Assembly (NCBI GenBank): GCA_002840015.1
Contig: PGZE01000024.1
Location: 1 to 64,000 of the forward strand
Source: Gammaproteobacteria bacterium HGW-Gammaproteobacteria-2
Lineage (GTDB): Bacteria > Pseudomonadota > Gammaproteobacteria > Xanthomonadales > Xanthomonadaceae
DNA: 64,000 nt
Direction: 5' to 3'
Shown here: one piece after another, positions 1 to 7,338 of the stretch
Layout of the letters: each line of letters begins with the position of its first letter
Numbering within the stretch: position 1 is the first letter of the stretch
Notes under the pieces: generated by a model
Seen by the model: the letters and a program-made list of their open reading frames with translations, nothing else
Database searches by the model: none
What the model was told of the DNA's origin: nothing
Made by a program: the position numbers and the translations under genes

Positions 1-76
1 CTAACGCCGAAACTCAGCCGCGGGCTTGCCGAAGCGAAGCGGAGGCAAGACCGTCGGCTGGAGTGCCTGGTTGGGT
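1..76 (-). other. attC recombination site (cut by window edge)
   Basis: On the minus strand an R''-type core ACCCAAC (76-70) is followed by a long imperfect inverted repeat and ends in GTTAG at 5-1, the start of an R'-type core (GTTRRRY) that runs out of the window. It lies directly downstream of the 83-562 gene, where a cassette's attC belongs. The array therefore continues to the left. Confidence 0.7.
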
Positions 77-82
77 GCTACC

Positions 83-562
83 TTACAACCGAAGCTTTTC
101 ATAGACACCTTCAACCATGCAGTTATCTTCGTCTTCGATGAAAATAAGACTGCCAAACCCACCAGCCTGAATTTTCAGTATCGCTTCCTCGCCCAAGGCG
201 AGACTGAGACAAGCGCTGGTTTTAATGTAGGTCCCCGTGCCGAAAGCCTCATACCAGTCGTCTTCTTCACGGCTTACTGTGACCTTATACGTGCCGGCAG
301 CGATCTTGCTTGCCCCGTAGACAGCTTTTACATCACAGCTTTTTCCTGCATCCAGAAAGATGAGCTTCCCTGAACCGCCGCTTGCACGGAGCACGGAATC
401 TTCGGAGTAGACGTATTCATAGCAATAGCGGGTGACAATGAAAATGTCCTTTCCCGTGACCTTGTAAAGGTTCGAGTCTTTGCGCGTGACATTGACGTCG
501 TAGTTGTCGGCACAAGCGACACCCGACGCGAGCAGCAAAGCAATGGCAGCGGCAATTTTCAT
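83..562 (-). CDS. integron cassette protein, secreted, unknown function
   Basis: A 159-residue protein starting at the ATG at 562; an upstream extension would read through the attC remnant. The first 18 or so residues form a signal peptide (MKIAAAIALLLASGVACA), so export to the periplasm is expected. The mature part is acidic, rich in Tyr and Asp, and contains five cysteines that could form disulfides. No known family was recognised. It is the last complete cassette gene in the window and shares a unit with the 591-977 gene, because the attC between them is reduced to 28 bp. No ribosome binding site stands out; cassette genes often start close to the preceding attC. Confidence 0.6.
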   Translation of the reverse strand: MKIAAAIALLLASGVACADNYDVNVTRKDSNLYKVTGKDIFIVTRYCYEYVYSEDSVLRASGGSGKLIFLDAGKSCDVKAVYGASKIAAGTYKVTVSREEDDWYEAFGTGTYIKTSACLSLALGEEAILKIQAGGFGSLIFIEDEDNCMVEGVYEKLRL

Positions 563-568
563 AGTGGC

Positions 569-596
569 ACCCAACGCCTTGAACGAATTGTTAGGT
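569..596 (-). other. collapsed attC site (28 bp)
   Basis: Minus strand: ACCTAAC (596-590), 14 nt reading AATTCGTTCAAGGC, then GTTGGGT (575-569). The outer cores fit RYYYAAC and GTTRRRY, and AATTCGTTCAAG is the usual sequence next to R'' in attC sites. The inner L' box, extrahelical-base region and terminal loop are missing, so it cannot fold as a normal attC. The stop codon of the 591-977 gene overlaps its R'' core. Confidence 0.6.
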
Positions 597-977
597 GCCA
601 TGCGGCAGTCCGTACCAAACTGCGACCGCAAGAACGCCAAAGCCGAGCAGCAGGCCAATTAGTATGCGGTACCGACTCGCTGATGTATCTACGCCTGACC
701 AATGCGAGAATTTTGTGAAACGAAAAAGTGCAAAGGAAAGTAGGAGCCAAACTAGGAATGACGTCAAAAGCATCGTGCTAACAGCAACAAGTGCTCCTTC
801 TGAGCGGAGCAGGTTTCCGATGATTGCTCCTGCTAGAAAAGTAAGAAGCTCGACGCTTCTTTGCAAATCAGGTCTTGGTGAAAGCGTATGGCCGCACTCT
901 GGGCAAGGCTTTTTAGGGCGCAAGAACATACGAAGGCTTGCTTCGGCATTTACTGAATTGCGACAAGATTCGTTCAT
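591..977 (-). CDS. integron cassette protein, CxxC motif plus two membrane helices
   Basis: A 128-residue protein. Residues 17-36 carry a short metal-binding-type motif (KPCPECGH). Two strongly hydrophobic stretches follow, near residues 63-85 and 105-122, so it is a small inner-membrane protein with a cytoplasmic CxxC knuckle. No family was recognised. The ATG at 977 sits just after the R' core of the neighbouring attC; an internal ATG at 929 is an alternative start. Its stop codon is part of the collapsed attC downstream. Confidence 0.55.
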   Translation of the reverse strand: MNESCRNSVNAEASLRMFLRPKKPCPECGHTLSPRPDLQRSVELLTFLAGAIIGNLLRSEGALVAVSTMLLTSFLVWLLLSFALFRFTKFSHWSGVDTSASRYRILIGLLLGFGVLAVAVWYGLPHGT

Positions 978-980
978 GGC

Positions 981-1109
981 ACCTAACGTTCGAGCTAAGC
1001 GGGCGACGACGGCAGGACGCCAGGCCCGGGCTGGCGAAAATGTACCGCGTACCGCCAGACCGGGCCTGGTGGCCTGCCGTTGGCGCTCCGCTTGAGCGAG
1101 GGGTTAGGC
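981..1109 (-). other. attC site, long form (129 bp)
   Basis: Minus strand: GCCTAAC (1109-1103) to GTTAGGT (987-981), with long imperfect complementary arms between them (GGCAGGCC/CCAGGCCCGG against CCGGGCCTGGCG/CCTGCCG), as expected for a folded single-strand substrate of IntI. Confidence 0.75.
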
Positions 1110-1140
1110 CGCGCTTGGCTGGGGCAGTGTGGCCTGTACT

Positions 1141-1554
1141 TCAGACATGCTTGATCCAGGAGCGGATGAGGGCGATGAATGCTGGTTCCTTGGCCTTGAA
1201 ATCCTGGGTGCTCGTGAATTTTATTGAAGCGCGATCAGGGGCGAGCCATTTGAGCATGCCGGTTGGGTCTTCGACTTTCACGCCTCCTGGCTCAAGGTTT
1301 CGTACCTTTGCACCAAGGTGAAGTATGACCCCGATACCTGCCTTTTCTCTCAGGTTCGTGGTGGCGAAATACTCGTGAGTACGGAAGCTTGGTGCATTCC
1401 ATTTCACGCCTTCCTTGATGCTCGGGTCTGCGTCAAGGATGGCTACCCGTATCAACTGAATCTCAGTCTTCATCGGGTGAGTGAGCGATATCAGCAAAGC
1501 ATCGACGGCTTCAGTAGTGTCTGCTGCTGAGATGTGTCGTGTTTTGGTATTCAT
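1141..1554 (-). CDS. DUF1801 (YdhG-like) cassette protein
   Basis: A 137-residue soluble protein of the DUF1801/YdhG type. The recognisable pieces are the region around WNAPSF (near 52-57), the FATTNLREKAGIGVILHLG strand pair, and the closing segment with W at 133. Family members have been described as iron-chaperone-like or of unknown role; nothing here shows a substrate. It is a one-gene cassette bounded by attC sites at 981-1109 and 1589-1646, and DUF1801 proteins are frequent integron cargo. The ATG at 1554 follows the upstream attC by about 35 nt. Confidence 0.7.
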   Translation of the reverse strand: MNTKTRHISAADTTEAVDALLISLTHPMKTEIQLIRVAILDADPSIKEGVKWNAPSFRTHEYFATTNLREKAGIGVILHLGAKVRNLEPGGVKVEDPTGMLKWLAPDRASIKFTSTQDFKAKEPAFIALIRSWIKHV

Positions 1555-1588
1555 TGGCGCGGGGATGTGGAATACGCGTGATTGCGCG

Positions 1589-1646
1589 GCCTAACGTTTG
1601 AAATCAGCCGCCGCCGTAGGCGGTCGGCTGGATTGAATTGTTAGCC
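1589..1646 (-). other. attC site, short form (58 bp)
   Basis: Minus strand: GGCTAAC (1646-1640), AATTCAATCCAGCCGACC and its complement GGCGGCTGATTTCAAAC, then GTTAGGC (1595-1589). The arms pair as a compact hairpin. Apart from one base in R'' it fits the attC consensus. Confidence 0.8.
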
Positions 1647-1647
1647 A

Positions 1648-2079
1648 TTAATATGAGTTGCGCCTAATTTGAATGTCATAGCAATTCATTTCGGCCTTCA
1701 ACTCCCAGACTCGCTTCCACCGCGTAACAGCGTCTTGAGTTGCGACTACCGCCATATCATTGTTGCCCTGCTGTTTATAACGAAGTGCAGCAGATTCTGC
1801 ACTTCTTGCTTCGTCAACAAGACTATTAAATGAAAGGCTGGCGGCAATTTTTGAGCCACGCCCACTATCTTGATAGCGCAAATCATTGCAGTCAGGTTGG
1901 CGGATATCAGAAACGCGGGGTTTGTATTCAGACACAAGGGCTTGCAATACTTGCGATGGCCTGACGTCGGTTGCATCGGCCTTCCTCTCCGCATTTTTTC
2001 CAATAAACCAGTACGCAGCAATTGTAATAGCTGGTAGACCGACCAAGAGGATCAGTGCGATTTTCAAGAACTTGCGCAT
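1648..2079 (-). CDS. membrane-anchored integron cassette protein
   Basis: A 143-residue protein with a basic N-terminus and one hydrophobic helix (residues 7-27), then a polar, mainly helical domain likely to sit in the periplasm. The two cysteines near residues 64 and 133 could pair. No family was recognised. It is a complete single-gene cassette; its TAA stop begins 2 nt after the R'' core of the downstream attC. Base composition is visibly lower in GC than the core genes to the right, as is common for cassette cargo. Confidence 0.6.
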   Translation of the reverse strand: MRKFLKIALILLVGLPAITIAAYWFIGKNAERKADATDVRPSQVLQALVSEYKPRVSDIRQPDCNDLRYQDSGRGSKIAASLSFNSLVDEARSAESAALRYKQQGNNDMAVVATQDAVTRWKRVWELKAEMNCYDIQIRRNSY

Positions 2080-2090
2080 GGGTTTCCTAT

Positions 2091-2178
2091 GGCTAACGAT
2101 TAAGCTAACAGGCGAGCAAAAGCGCAGCTTTTGCGAGTCCAGTGAGCGAAGCGAACGGTGTTGAGCGCATTGTTAGAC
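2091..2178 (-). other. attC site (88 bp)
   Basis: Minus strand: GTCTAAC (2178-2172), AATGCGCTCAACACC, a hairpin tip around GCAAAAGCTGCGCTTTTGC, then GTTAGCC (2097-2091). The GTCTAACAA start and GC-poor stem tip are typical of attC, although the R' core departs from GTTRRRY by one base. Confidence 0.7.
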
Positions 2179-2200
2179 GGCGCTCAACACCGCGTGGCTG

Positions 2201-2518
2201 TTAGCGAGCTTTTGAAAGCAAAGCCAATCCGGCAACGGTTAATACTCCAATAACGCCCAAGGCTGCGCCTTTGGCAAATCCTGCTTCATGCCCCCTCTGA
2301 TAACCCTTTTCTTCTCCCGCTGTATATCCTTTGAAATCCTCGCTGCGCTCATTTGAGAATATATAATTCTTGAATTCATCCGCTATTTGAGGTTCTTTTG
2401 CAAGCCGCTCTAAGACAGTGCGAGCAGTTTCTATGGCCACTCTATTAAGTTCGGCGAATTCCTTGAGTTTACTTTCGCTTAGTAATATTTCTTCTGCATT
2501 TTTTTGAATATTGCTCAT
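2201..2518 (-). CDS. small C-terminally anchored cassette protein
   Basis: A 105-residue protein. The ATG at 2518 is preferred over one at 2554 because GGAG lies 7 nt upstream. The first two thirds are charged and helical. A Gly-rich stretch (EEKGYQRGHEAGFAKGAA) then runs into a hydrophobic helix (GVIGVLTVAGLALL) near the C-terminus, so the protein is probably anchored in the inner membrane with its N-terminus in the cytoplasm. No family was recognised. It shares one cassette with the upstream zinc-ribbon gene, with only 54 nt between them. Confidence 0.55.
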   Translation of the reverse strand: MSNIQKNAEEILLSESKLKEFAELNRVAIETARTVLERLAKEPQIADEFKNYIFSNERSEDFKGYTAGEEKGYQRGHEAGFAKGAALGVIGVLTVAGLALLSKAR

Positions 2519-2572
2519 TTGTGTCTCCAGGTTTTGTGTTTTGTGTTTTGGCAAGGCCTTGAGTTTTTTGGC

Positions 2573-3019
2573 TTATGCGTAGTTTCTTTTTTCTGTGGTT
2601 CCGCAATTGGTGCACTTCATTACTATTTTCCCGTCAACGACACCATCTCGTATGAAGCTATGCTCGTAATTACCATTTTTTTCATGGCCGCACCTTGTGC
2701 ATGCTAGCACTGACTGGCATTTAGAGTTTACGCCAAGCTTTCTGTACTCTTCGTGAACTTCCTTCTTGTGTACCTCGCCGCAATGAATGCATTTTTGGGC
2801 TCTTGTGCATTTCAACTGGCTGCTATAGTCAAAAGGAGCATCCTTCCAGTCGCATTCATATGCATGTTTTTTTTCAATCACTAGTTCCATACAGTCTGGA
2901 CATGTTTTTTCCAAGTGGCATTTCGGTTTGCCATCTGGCGTGCTGAATGTTCCTGCATGGAAACCGATTCCGCATTTTGCTTTTGTTGCAACTTTTTTAA
3001 TTGAGTCCCAGAGGCCCAT
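2573..3019 (-). CDS. cysteine-rich multi zinc-ribbon cassette protein
   Basis: A 148-residue soluble protein with four CxxC pairs: CPDC (near 40), CIHC (near 77), CTRC (near 108) and CTNC (near 136), plus further Cys and His residues. This suggests two or more zinc ribbons. It is the cassette gene nearest to attI, the position most recently filled and usually best expressed. Function is unknown; nucleic-acid or protein binding is possible but not shown. The start at 3019 has AGGAG 8 nt upstream on the minus strand. Confidence 0.6.
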   Translation of the reverse strand: MGLWDSIKKVATKAKCGIGFHAGTFSTPDGKPKCHLEKTCPDCMELVIEKKHAYECDWKDAPFDYSSQLKCTRAQKCIHCGEVHKKEVHEEYRKLGVNSKCQSVLACTRCGHEKNGNYEHSFIRDGVVDGKIVMKCTNCGTTEKRNYA

Positions 3020-3041
3020 TGATTTCTCCTTTTTGAGTGGC

Positions 3042-3078
3042 GTCTAACGCCAAGTAGCCCCCGAAATCGGGCTGTAGC
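3042..3078 (-). other. attI: attI-type site at the array head
   Basis: The minus-strand core GTTAGAC (3048-3042) fits GTTRRRY and lies between intI and the first cassette gene. Next to it is a short inverted repeat (AGCCC and GGGCT, 3055-3073). Position and core make it the integron attachment site; its outer limits cannot be drawn from sequence alone. Confidence 0.55.
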
Positions 3079-3083
3079 GCCGT

Positions 3084-3112
3084 ATGGTCGTCTTGCGCTT
3101 ACGCCAAGTCAA
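3084..3112 (-). promoter_or_regulatory. candidate cassette promoter (Pc)
   Basis: On the minus strand TTGACT (3112-3107) is followed after 17 nt by GACCAT (3089-3084). The -35 box is near consensus, the -10 box weak. It points into the cassette array from the attI side, where Pc is expected. Confidence 0.3.
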
Positions 3113-3204
3113 GAAAATTCCTACACCAGATCAGGTGCTTGTCCTATACCCACGCCACTTCCCACCGTTGATGATGTGTTGCTACATCCCGACGGAGAGG
3201 GCGT

Positions 3205-4212
3205 ATGAAATATCAGCGCGGATCAGCAGGCATATCCAACGCGCACGGAGAACCGCGACCTGGGCGCTTGATGGACGAGGTTCGCCGATGTTTGCGGGTA
3301 AAGCACTACAGTTTGCGTACCGAGCAGGCTTATACGGGCTGGATACGTCGGTTCATCCTGGCGAGCGGAAAGCGACACCCGAAAGACATGGGTGCGCCGG
3401 AGGTGGAGCGCTTCCTGTCAGCACTTGCGGTGCATGGGCGAGTGGCCGCCAGCACCCAGAATCAGGCGCTGTCGGCTTTGCTGTTTCTCTATCGCGAAGT
3501 GCTGGCCGTGGACTTGCCGTGGCTGGACAACGTGGTGCGGGCGAAACGGCCACAACGGGTGCCATCGGTGCTGTCACGCGAAGAAGTGCATCGCTTGTTG
3601 GCGGCGATGGAGGGCAGGCCGTGGCTACTGGCCAGCCTGTTGTACGGCACCGGGATGCGGTTGATGGAATGCCTGCGTTTGCGAGTGAAGGACGTGGACT
3701 TTGCGCGCAATGAGATCACGGTGCGCGAAGGCAAGGGCGGCAAGGACCGGCACACGGTATTGCCGCGCACGTTGCTGGAGCCGTTGCAGCGTGAAATTGA
3801 GCGGGCACGGCTGATCCACGCCAACGATCTGGCGCAGGGCTTCGGCGCGACATGGCTTCCTTTTGCCTTGGCTCGGAAGTATCCGGGCGCGCCCAGGGAG
3901 TTCGGGTGGCAATACGTGTTCCCTTCCGTGCAGCGTTCGTGCGACCCGCGCGACGGCATCGTGCGCCGGCACCATATCGACGATAGCGTGCTGGCTCGGG
4001 CCATCAAGCGTGCGCGAACGCAAGCGGCCATCGACAAGCCGGTCAGTGCGCACACTTTGCGCCATTCGTTTGCGACGCATTTGTTGGAGGGAGGCTACGA
4101 CATTCGCACGGTACAGGAGCTGCTCGGCCACAAGGATGTGAGCACGACAATGATCTACACCCATGTGCTGAACAAGGGCGGGCGCGGGGTGTTGAGCCCG
4201 CTGGATCGGTGA
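3205..4212 (+). CDS. intI: integron integrase, tyrosine recombinase
   Basis: A 335-residue recombinase that inserts and excises gene cassettes at attI and attC. The N-terminal SAM-like domain (about 22-110) binds DNA. The catalytic domain carries the full RHRHY set: R152 (GTGMRL), H283 and R286 (HTLRH), H309 (LLGHKD) and Y318 (IYTHV). The segment at about 212-244 ([13 protein letters not shown] to WQYVFPS) is the extra domain found only in IntI proteins and needed for folded attC. This separates it from XerC/D. The ATG at 3205 follows GGAGAGG. The gene is divergent from the cassettes, the classic layout. No LexA box was seen upstream. All catalytic residues are present, so it may be active. 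Confidence 0.93.
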   Translation: MKYQRGSAGISNAHGEPRPGRLMDEVRRCLRVKHYSLRTEQAYTGWIRRFILASGKRHPKDMGAPEVERFLSALAVHGRVAASTQNQALSALLFLYREVLAVDLPWLDNVVRAKRPQRVPSVLSREEVHRLLAAMEGRPWLLASLLYGTGMRLMECLRLRVKDVDFARNEITVREGKGGKDRHTVLPRTLLEPLQREIERARLIHANDLAQGFGATWLPFALARKYPGAPREFGWQYVFPSVQRSCDPRDGIVRRHHIDDSVLARAIKRARTQAAIDKPVSAHTLRHSFATHLLEGGYDIRTVQELLGHKDVSTTMIYTHVLNKGGRGVLSPLDR

Positions 4213-4542
4213 AGTGTGATCGGCTGTCATACCGCAATGTTGTATTGCGTGTCGCCCACAGGGTGAACTCCCACAACAGCACGCCCCCTGTCGCCTACAG
4301 GGTGGGCTCAAACGCCGCACCTGTGGGAGCGCGCCTTGCGCGCGAAGCTGTCGCAAAAGGGTTCGCCGGCAGGCCGGCTCCCACAACTGCACGGATTGGC
4401 ACCAGCGAGTAACACAGTTGCCCACAAAAGACGCGCACGCTCATTCCGGCGCTCACAGGGTGAACCCCTACAACGCACGCGCCCTGTAACCGCGACACCC
4501 ACACCGCTGCAATATAGAATCAGGCATCTTCCGGAGATCACC
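4213..4542. other. intergenic region with palindromic repeats
   Basis: No gene is seen here. It holds one REP pair (4322-4385) and three copies of a short palindromic motif related to GTCGCCCACAGGGTGGGCT, starting near 4252, 4291 and 4447. The start of the next gene has CCGGAG at 4531-4536. Confidence 0.6.
4322..4385. repeat. REP pair (BIME-like)
   Basis: TGTGGGAGCGCGCCTTGCGC... (4322-4346) and, inverted, ...GGCCGGCTCCCACA (4362-4385). Each arm is itself a GC-rich palindrome. Closely similar pairs occur at 21374-21438 and 52364-52451. No RAYT transposase is in the window. Confidence 0.7.
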
Positions 4543-6060
4543 ATGAGCGATATTTTTCTTGGCAAGGGCGAGCACGATGTTTACCTGTTGAGCCGTTACG
4601 GCAATCGCCACGGCTTGATTGCTGGCGCCACCGGTACCGGCAAGTCGGTATCGCTGATGGTGTTGGCGGAAGGGTTTTCGCGCTTGGGTGTGCCGGTGTT
4701 CATGGCCGATGTGAAGGGCGATATCGCCGGTCTGGCAGTGGCCGGCACGCTGGGCGACAAACTGCAAAAACGCATCGATACGCTGGGCATCAGCGGCTAT
4801 GCCAATGAAGCCAATCCGGTGGTGTTCTGGGATTTGTACGGCAAGCTTGGGCATCCGGTGCGCACCACGGTGTCGGAAATGGGCCCTACCCTGCTGGCGC
4901 GGGTGCTGGAATTGAACGATGTGCAGGAAGGCGTGCTGGAAATCGCGTTCCGCTTCGCCGACGATCAGGGTTTGCTGCTGCTCGACCTCGACGACCTGCG
5001 CGCGCTGTTGAACCACGTGCTTGAAAACGCCAAGGCGATTTCCGGGCAGTACGGCCTGGTCAGCAGCCAGTCGGTATCGGCGATTTTGCGTTCATTGCTG
5101 CGGCTGGAGTCGGACGGCGGCAAACATTTTTTCGGCGAGCCGGCGTTGGCGCTGGAGGACATCATGCGCCAGGACATGAGCGGGCGCGGCATCATCAACC
5201 TGCTCGCCGCCGATCAATTGATCCTCAAGCCACGGCTGTATTCGAGCTTCCTGTTGTGGCTGCTGTCGGAGCTGTTCGAGAACCTGCCCGAGGTGGGCGA
5301 CATGGAGCAGCCCAAGCTGGTGTTTATTTTCGACGAAGCGCATCTGTTGTTCGACGATTGCCCGCCGGCCTTGCGCCAGCGCGTGGAACAGGTGGTGCGG
5401 CTGATCCGCTCCAAGGGCGTGGGCGTGTATTTTTGCTCGCAAAACCCCGACGACGTGCCCGACCAGGTGCTGGGTCAGCTCGGCAATCGTATCCAGCATG
5501 CACTGCGTGCCTTCACCCCGCGCGACCAAAAGGCGGTACGCAGTGCCGCCGAAACCTTTGTCGCCAATCCCAATCTCGATGTGGCGAAGGTGATTTCCGA
5601 ACTCGCGGTCGGTGAAGCGCTGGTTTCGACGCTGCAGGACAAGGGCATCCCGATGCCGGTGCAGCGCACGATGATGGCGCCGCCACGCTGCCGCATGGGC
5701 ACCATCAGCGACGAAGAGCGTGCCAGCGTACGCGCACGCAGCCCGGTTGGTGGCCGTTACGACACCGCGCTCAATCGCGAGTCGGCCTACGAAGTGCTGG
5801 CACAGCGCGCCGTAACAACGCCCGAGGTGACAACGCCTGCTGCGGCGACGCCCCCCGCCAAAAAAGCCAGCGCCCGCGAGCAAGCCGCTGGTGGCGGCAT
5901 CGGCGGTTGGCTCAAGGACATGTTGTTTGGCACCTCACGCCGGCAAGGTGCCATCGAGGCGGTGGCCAAATCGACGATGCGGACCATGGGCAACCAGGTG
6001 GGCCGGCAGATCCTGCGCGGGGTGCTGGGCGGCATCACCGGCACTACGCGCCGACGCTGA
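4543..6060 (+). CDS. YjgR/DUF853 family HerA-type ATPase
   Basis: A 505-residue ATPase of the HerA/VirB4 superfamily (DUF853, E. coli YjgR). The Walker A motif is GATGTGKS (28-35). The adjacent VFMADVKGDIAGLA (about 56-69) is a family hallmark. Walker B is LVFIFDEAHLLF (about 258-269), followed by a QNPDDVPD segment and an arginine-rich sensor region. The C-terminal 60 residues are Ala-rich and basic and may be a tail for nucleic acid or partner contact. Biological role and substrate are unsettled in the family. The start at 4543 is chosen for its CCGGAG site; an in-frame extension to 4336 would translate the REP repeats. A membrane-protein gene follows after 12 nt and may be co-transcribed. 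Confidence 0.85.
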   Translation: MSDIFLGKGEHDVYLLSRYGNRHGLIAGATGTGKSVSLMVLAEGFSRLGVPVFMADVKGDIAGLAVAGTLGDKLQKRIDTLGISGYANEANPVVFWDLYGKLGHPVRTTVSEMGPTLLARVLELNDVQEGVLEIAFRFADDQGLLLLDLDDLRALLNHVLENAKAISGQYGLVSSQSVSAILRSLLRLESDGGKHFFGEPALALEDIMRQDMSGRGIINLLAADQLILKPRLYSSFLLWLLSELFENLPEVGDMEQPKLVFIFDEAHLLFDDCPPALRQRVEQVVRLIRSKGVGVYFCSQNPDDVPDQVLGQLGNRIQHALRAFTPRDQKAVRSAAETFVANPNLDVAKVISELAVGEALVSTLQDKGIPMPVQRTMMAPPRCRMGTISDEERASVRARSPVGGRYDTALNRESAYEVLAQRAVTTPEVTTPAAATPPAKKASAREQAAGGGIGGWLKDMLFGTSRRQGAIEAVAKSTMRTMGNQVGRQILRGVLGGITGTTRRR

Positions 6061-6072
6061 GCGCAGCCAAAT

Positions 6073-7326
6073 ATGACAGCGCGATACACCCCCGATGCAC
6101 CCGCGTTCTGGCTGGTATTGCCACGCATCGCCGGCTACCCCTTCCGCGGCGTGGCGGCGATCATGCTCGGCGCGATGGTGGTGCTGGAGTTTTTGTCGGG
6201 CATGCCGGTTCTGGGCTGGGCCATCGCCCTGTTCGCCAAGGTATTGGCATTCAAATATGTGCTGGAAATCGTGCGCGATACCGCCGATGGCCATCTCGAC
6301 CCGCCCGAGTTCGGCAGTGATATCAACAGTGGCCTGGCGCTCGCGCTGATCCTGGTGCAGCTAATGGCGTTGGCACTGATCATTTTTGCCAGTATCTATC
6401 TGGGCACCGCCATGGCCTGGCTGACGACGCTATTGCTGGCGCTGGCGCTGCCGGCGGTGCTGATGTCGCTGGCCATCGATGGGCAGGTGCTGCCCGCGCT
6501 CAATCCGCTGAATTGGCTTGCGCTTGCGGCGCGTCTGGGCACACCGTATTTTGTGGCTGCCGTGACCAGCGCATTGACCCTGGTGCTTGGCTCACTGGCG
6601 GCGGCAATGCTGACGGCGACGCTGCCGGCGCCTTGGGGCAGCTTGATCGCTGCGGCAAGCTTTTATTGGGCGCTGTTCGCTAGCGCCCATCTGCTGGGCT
6701 ATCTGATTTTTCAGTACCACCAGCGTCTTGGTTTTACCCCTGGCCGCGAGCAGGAAAAGGCCCCCGAGTTGCCGCGCAACCGCGACCAGACCGCGTTGGC
6801 TGCCGCTGAAGCACTGATTGAATCGGGCAATGCCGCCGCAGCGCGCACCTTGCTGGCCGAGCATATCCGCGACCGCGCGGTGGCAGCGGCGCTGCATCAG
6901 CGCTACCGGCAGTTGCTCGATCGCCAGCATCACCGCGACGCGTTGCTGGCGCATGGTCGCAACTGGTTGCATCAATTGCTTGAAGAACGCGACCTGCGCC
7001 AGGCCTGCGCGCTGGCGGCAGACTGCCTTGCGCTGAGCGACGATTTTCAACCGCTACTTGCGGATGATCTGATCGCGGTGTGTACCTTCGCGGCGCAAAA
7101 CGGCAAGTCACAATTGGCCCTTGACGCCTTGCTGTGCCTGCGCGCCGGTTTTCCACGCGATGCGCGGATGGCGCAATGGGCAGTGGATGCCGCCATCATT
7201 TGCGGCGAACGCTTTGGCCGGATCGATGAAGCGCGCGCATTGCTTGCCGGTGCGCTGGATGCCGAGCCATCACCCGCCCTGCGTCAGCAGATCGAACAGG
7301 TGCGAGGGCAATGGGCGGGGATGTAA
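6073..7326 (+). CDS. multi-pass membrane protein with C-terminal helical repeats
   Basis: A 417-residue protein. The first 220 residues contain about five or six hydrophobic helices and resemble the DUF4013-type arrangement of conserved membrane proteins. From about 235 the protein is hydrophilic and alpha-helical, with repeated Ala/Leu-rich units of 33-36 residues that look like TPR motifs. The repeat part probably scaffolds other proteins on the cytoplasmic side. It follows the YjgR-type ATPase by 12 nt, so a joint job is possible but unproved. No strong ribosome binding site is visible. Ends 12 nt before the convergent DUF2207-like gene. Confidence 0.55.
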   Translation: MTARYTPDAPAFWLVLPRIAGYPFRGVAAIMLGAMVVLEFLSGMPVLGWAIALFAKVLAFKYVLEIVRDTADGHLDPPEFGSDINSGLALALILVQLMALALIIFASIYLGTAMAWLTTLLLALALPAVLMSLAIDGQVLPALNPLNWLALAARLGTPYFVAAVTSALTLVLGSLAAAMLTATLPAPWGSLIAAASFYWALFASAHLLGYLIFQYHQRLGFTPGREQEKAPELPRNRDQTALAAAEALIESGNAAAARTLLAEHIRDRAVAAALHQRYRQLLDRQHHRDALLAHGRNWLHQLLEERDLRQACALAADCLALSDDFQPLLADDLIAVCTFAAQNGKSQLALDALLCLRAGFPRDARMAQWAVDAAIICGERFGRIDEARALLAGALDAEPSPALRQQIEQVRGQWAGM

Positions 7327-7338
7327 CGGGACCTGCCT

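Noticed and set aside
3050-3204. LexA (SOS) box in front of intI
   Set aside because: No CTGT-N8-ACAG-like site was found between the attI core and the intI start, so SOS control as in Vibrio is not supported here.
3084-3713. Plus-strand frame overlapping intI
   Set aside because: Out of frame with the integrase, no start signal and no family; intI explains the coding potential.
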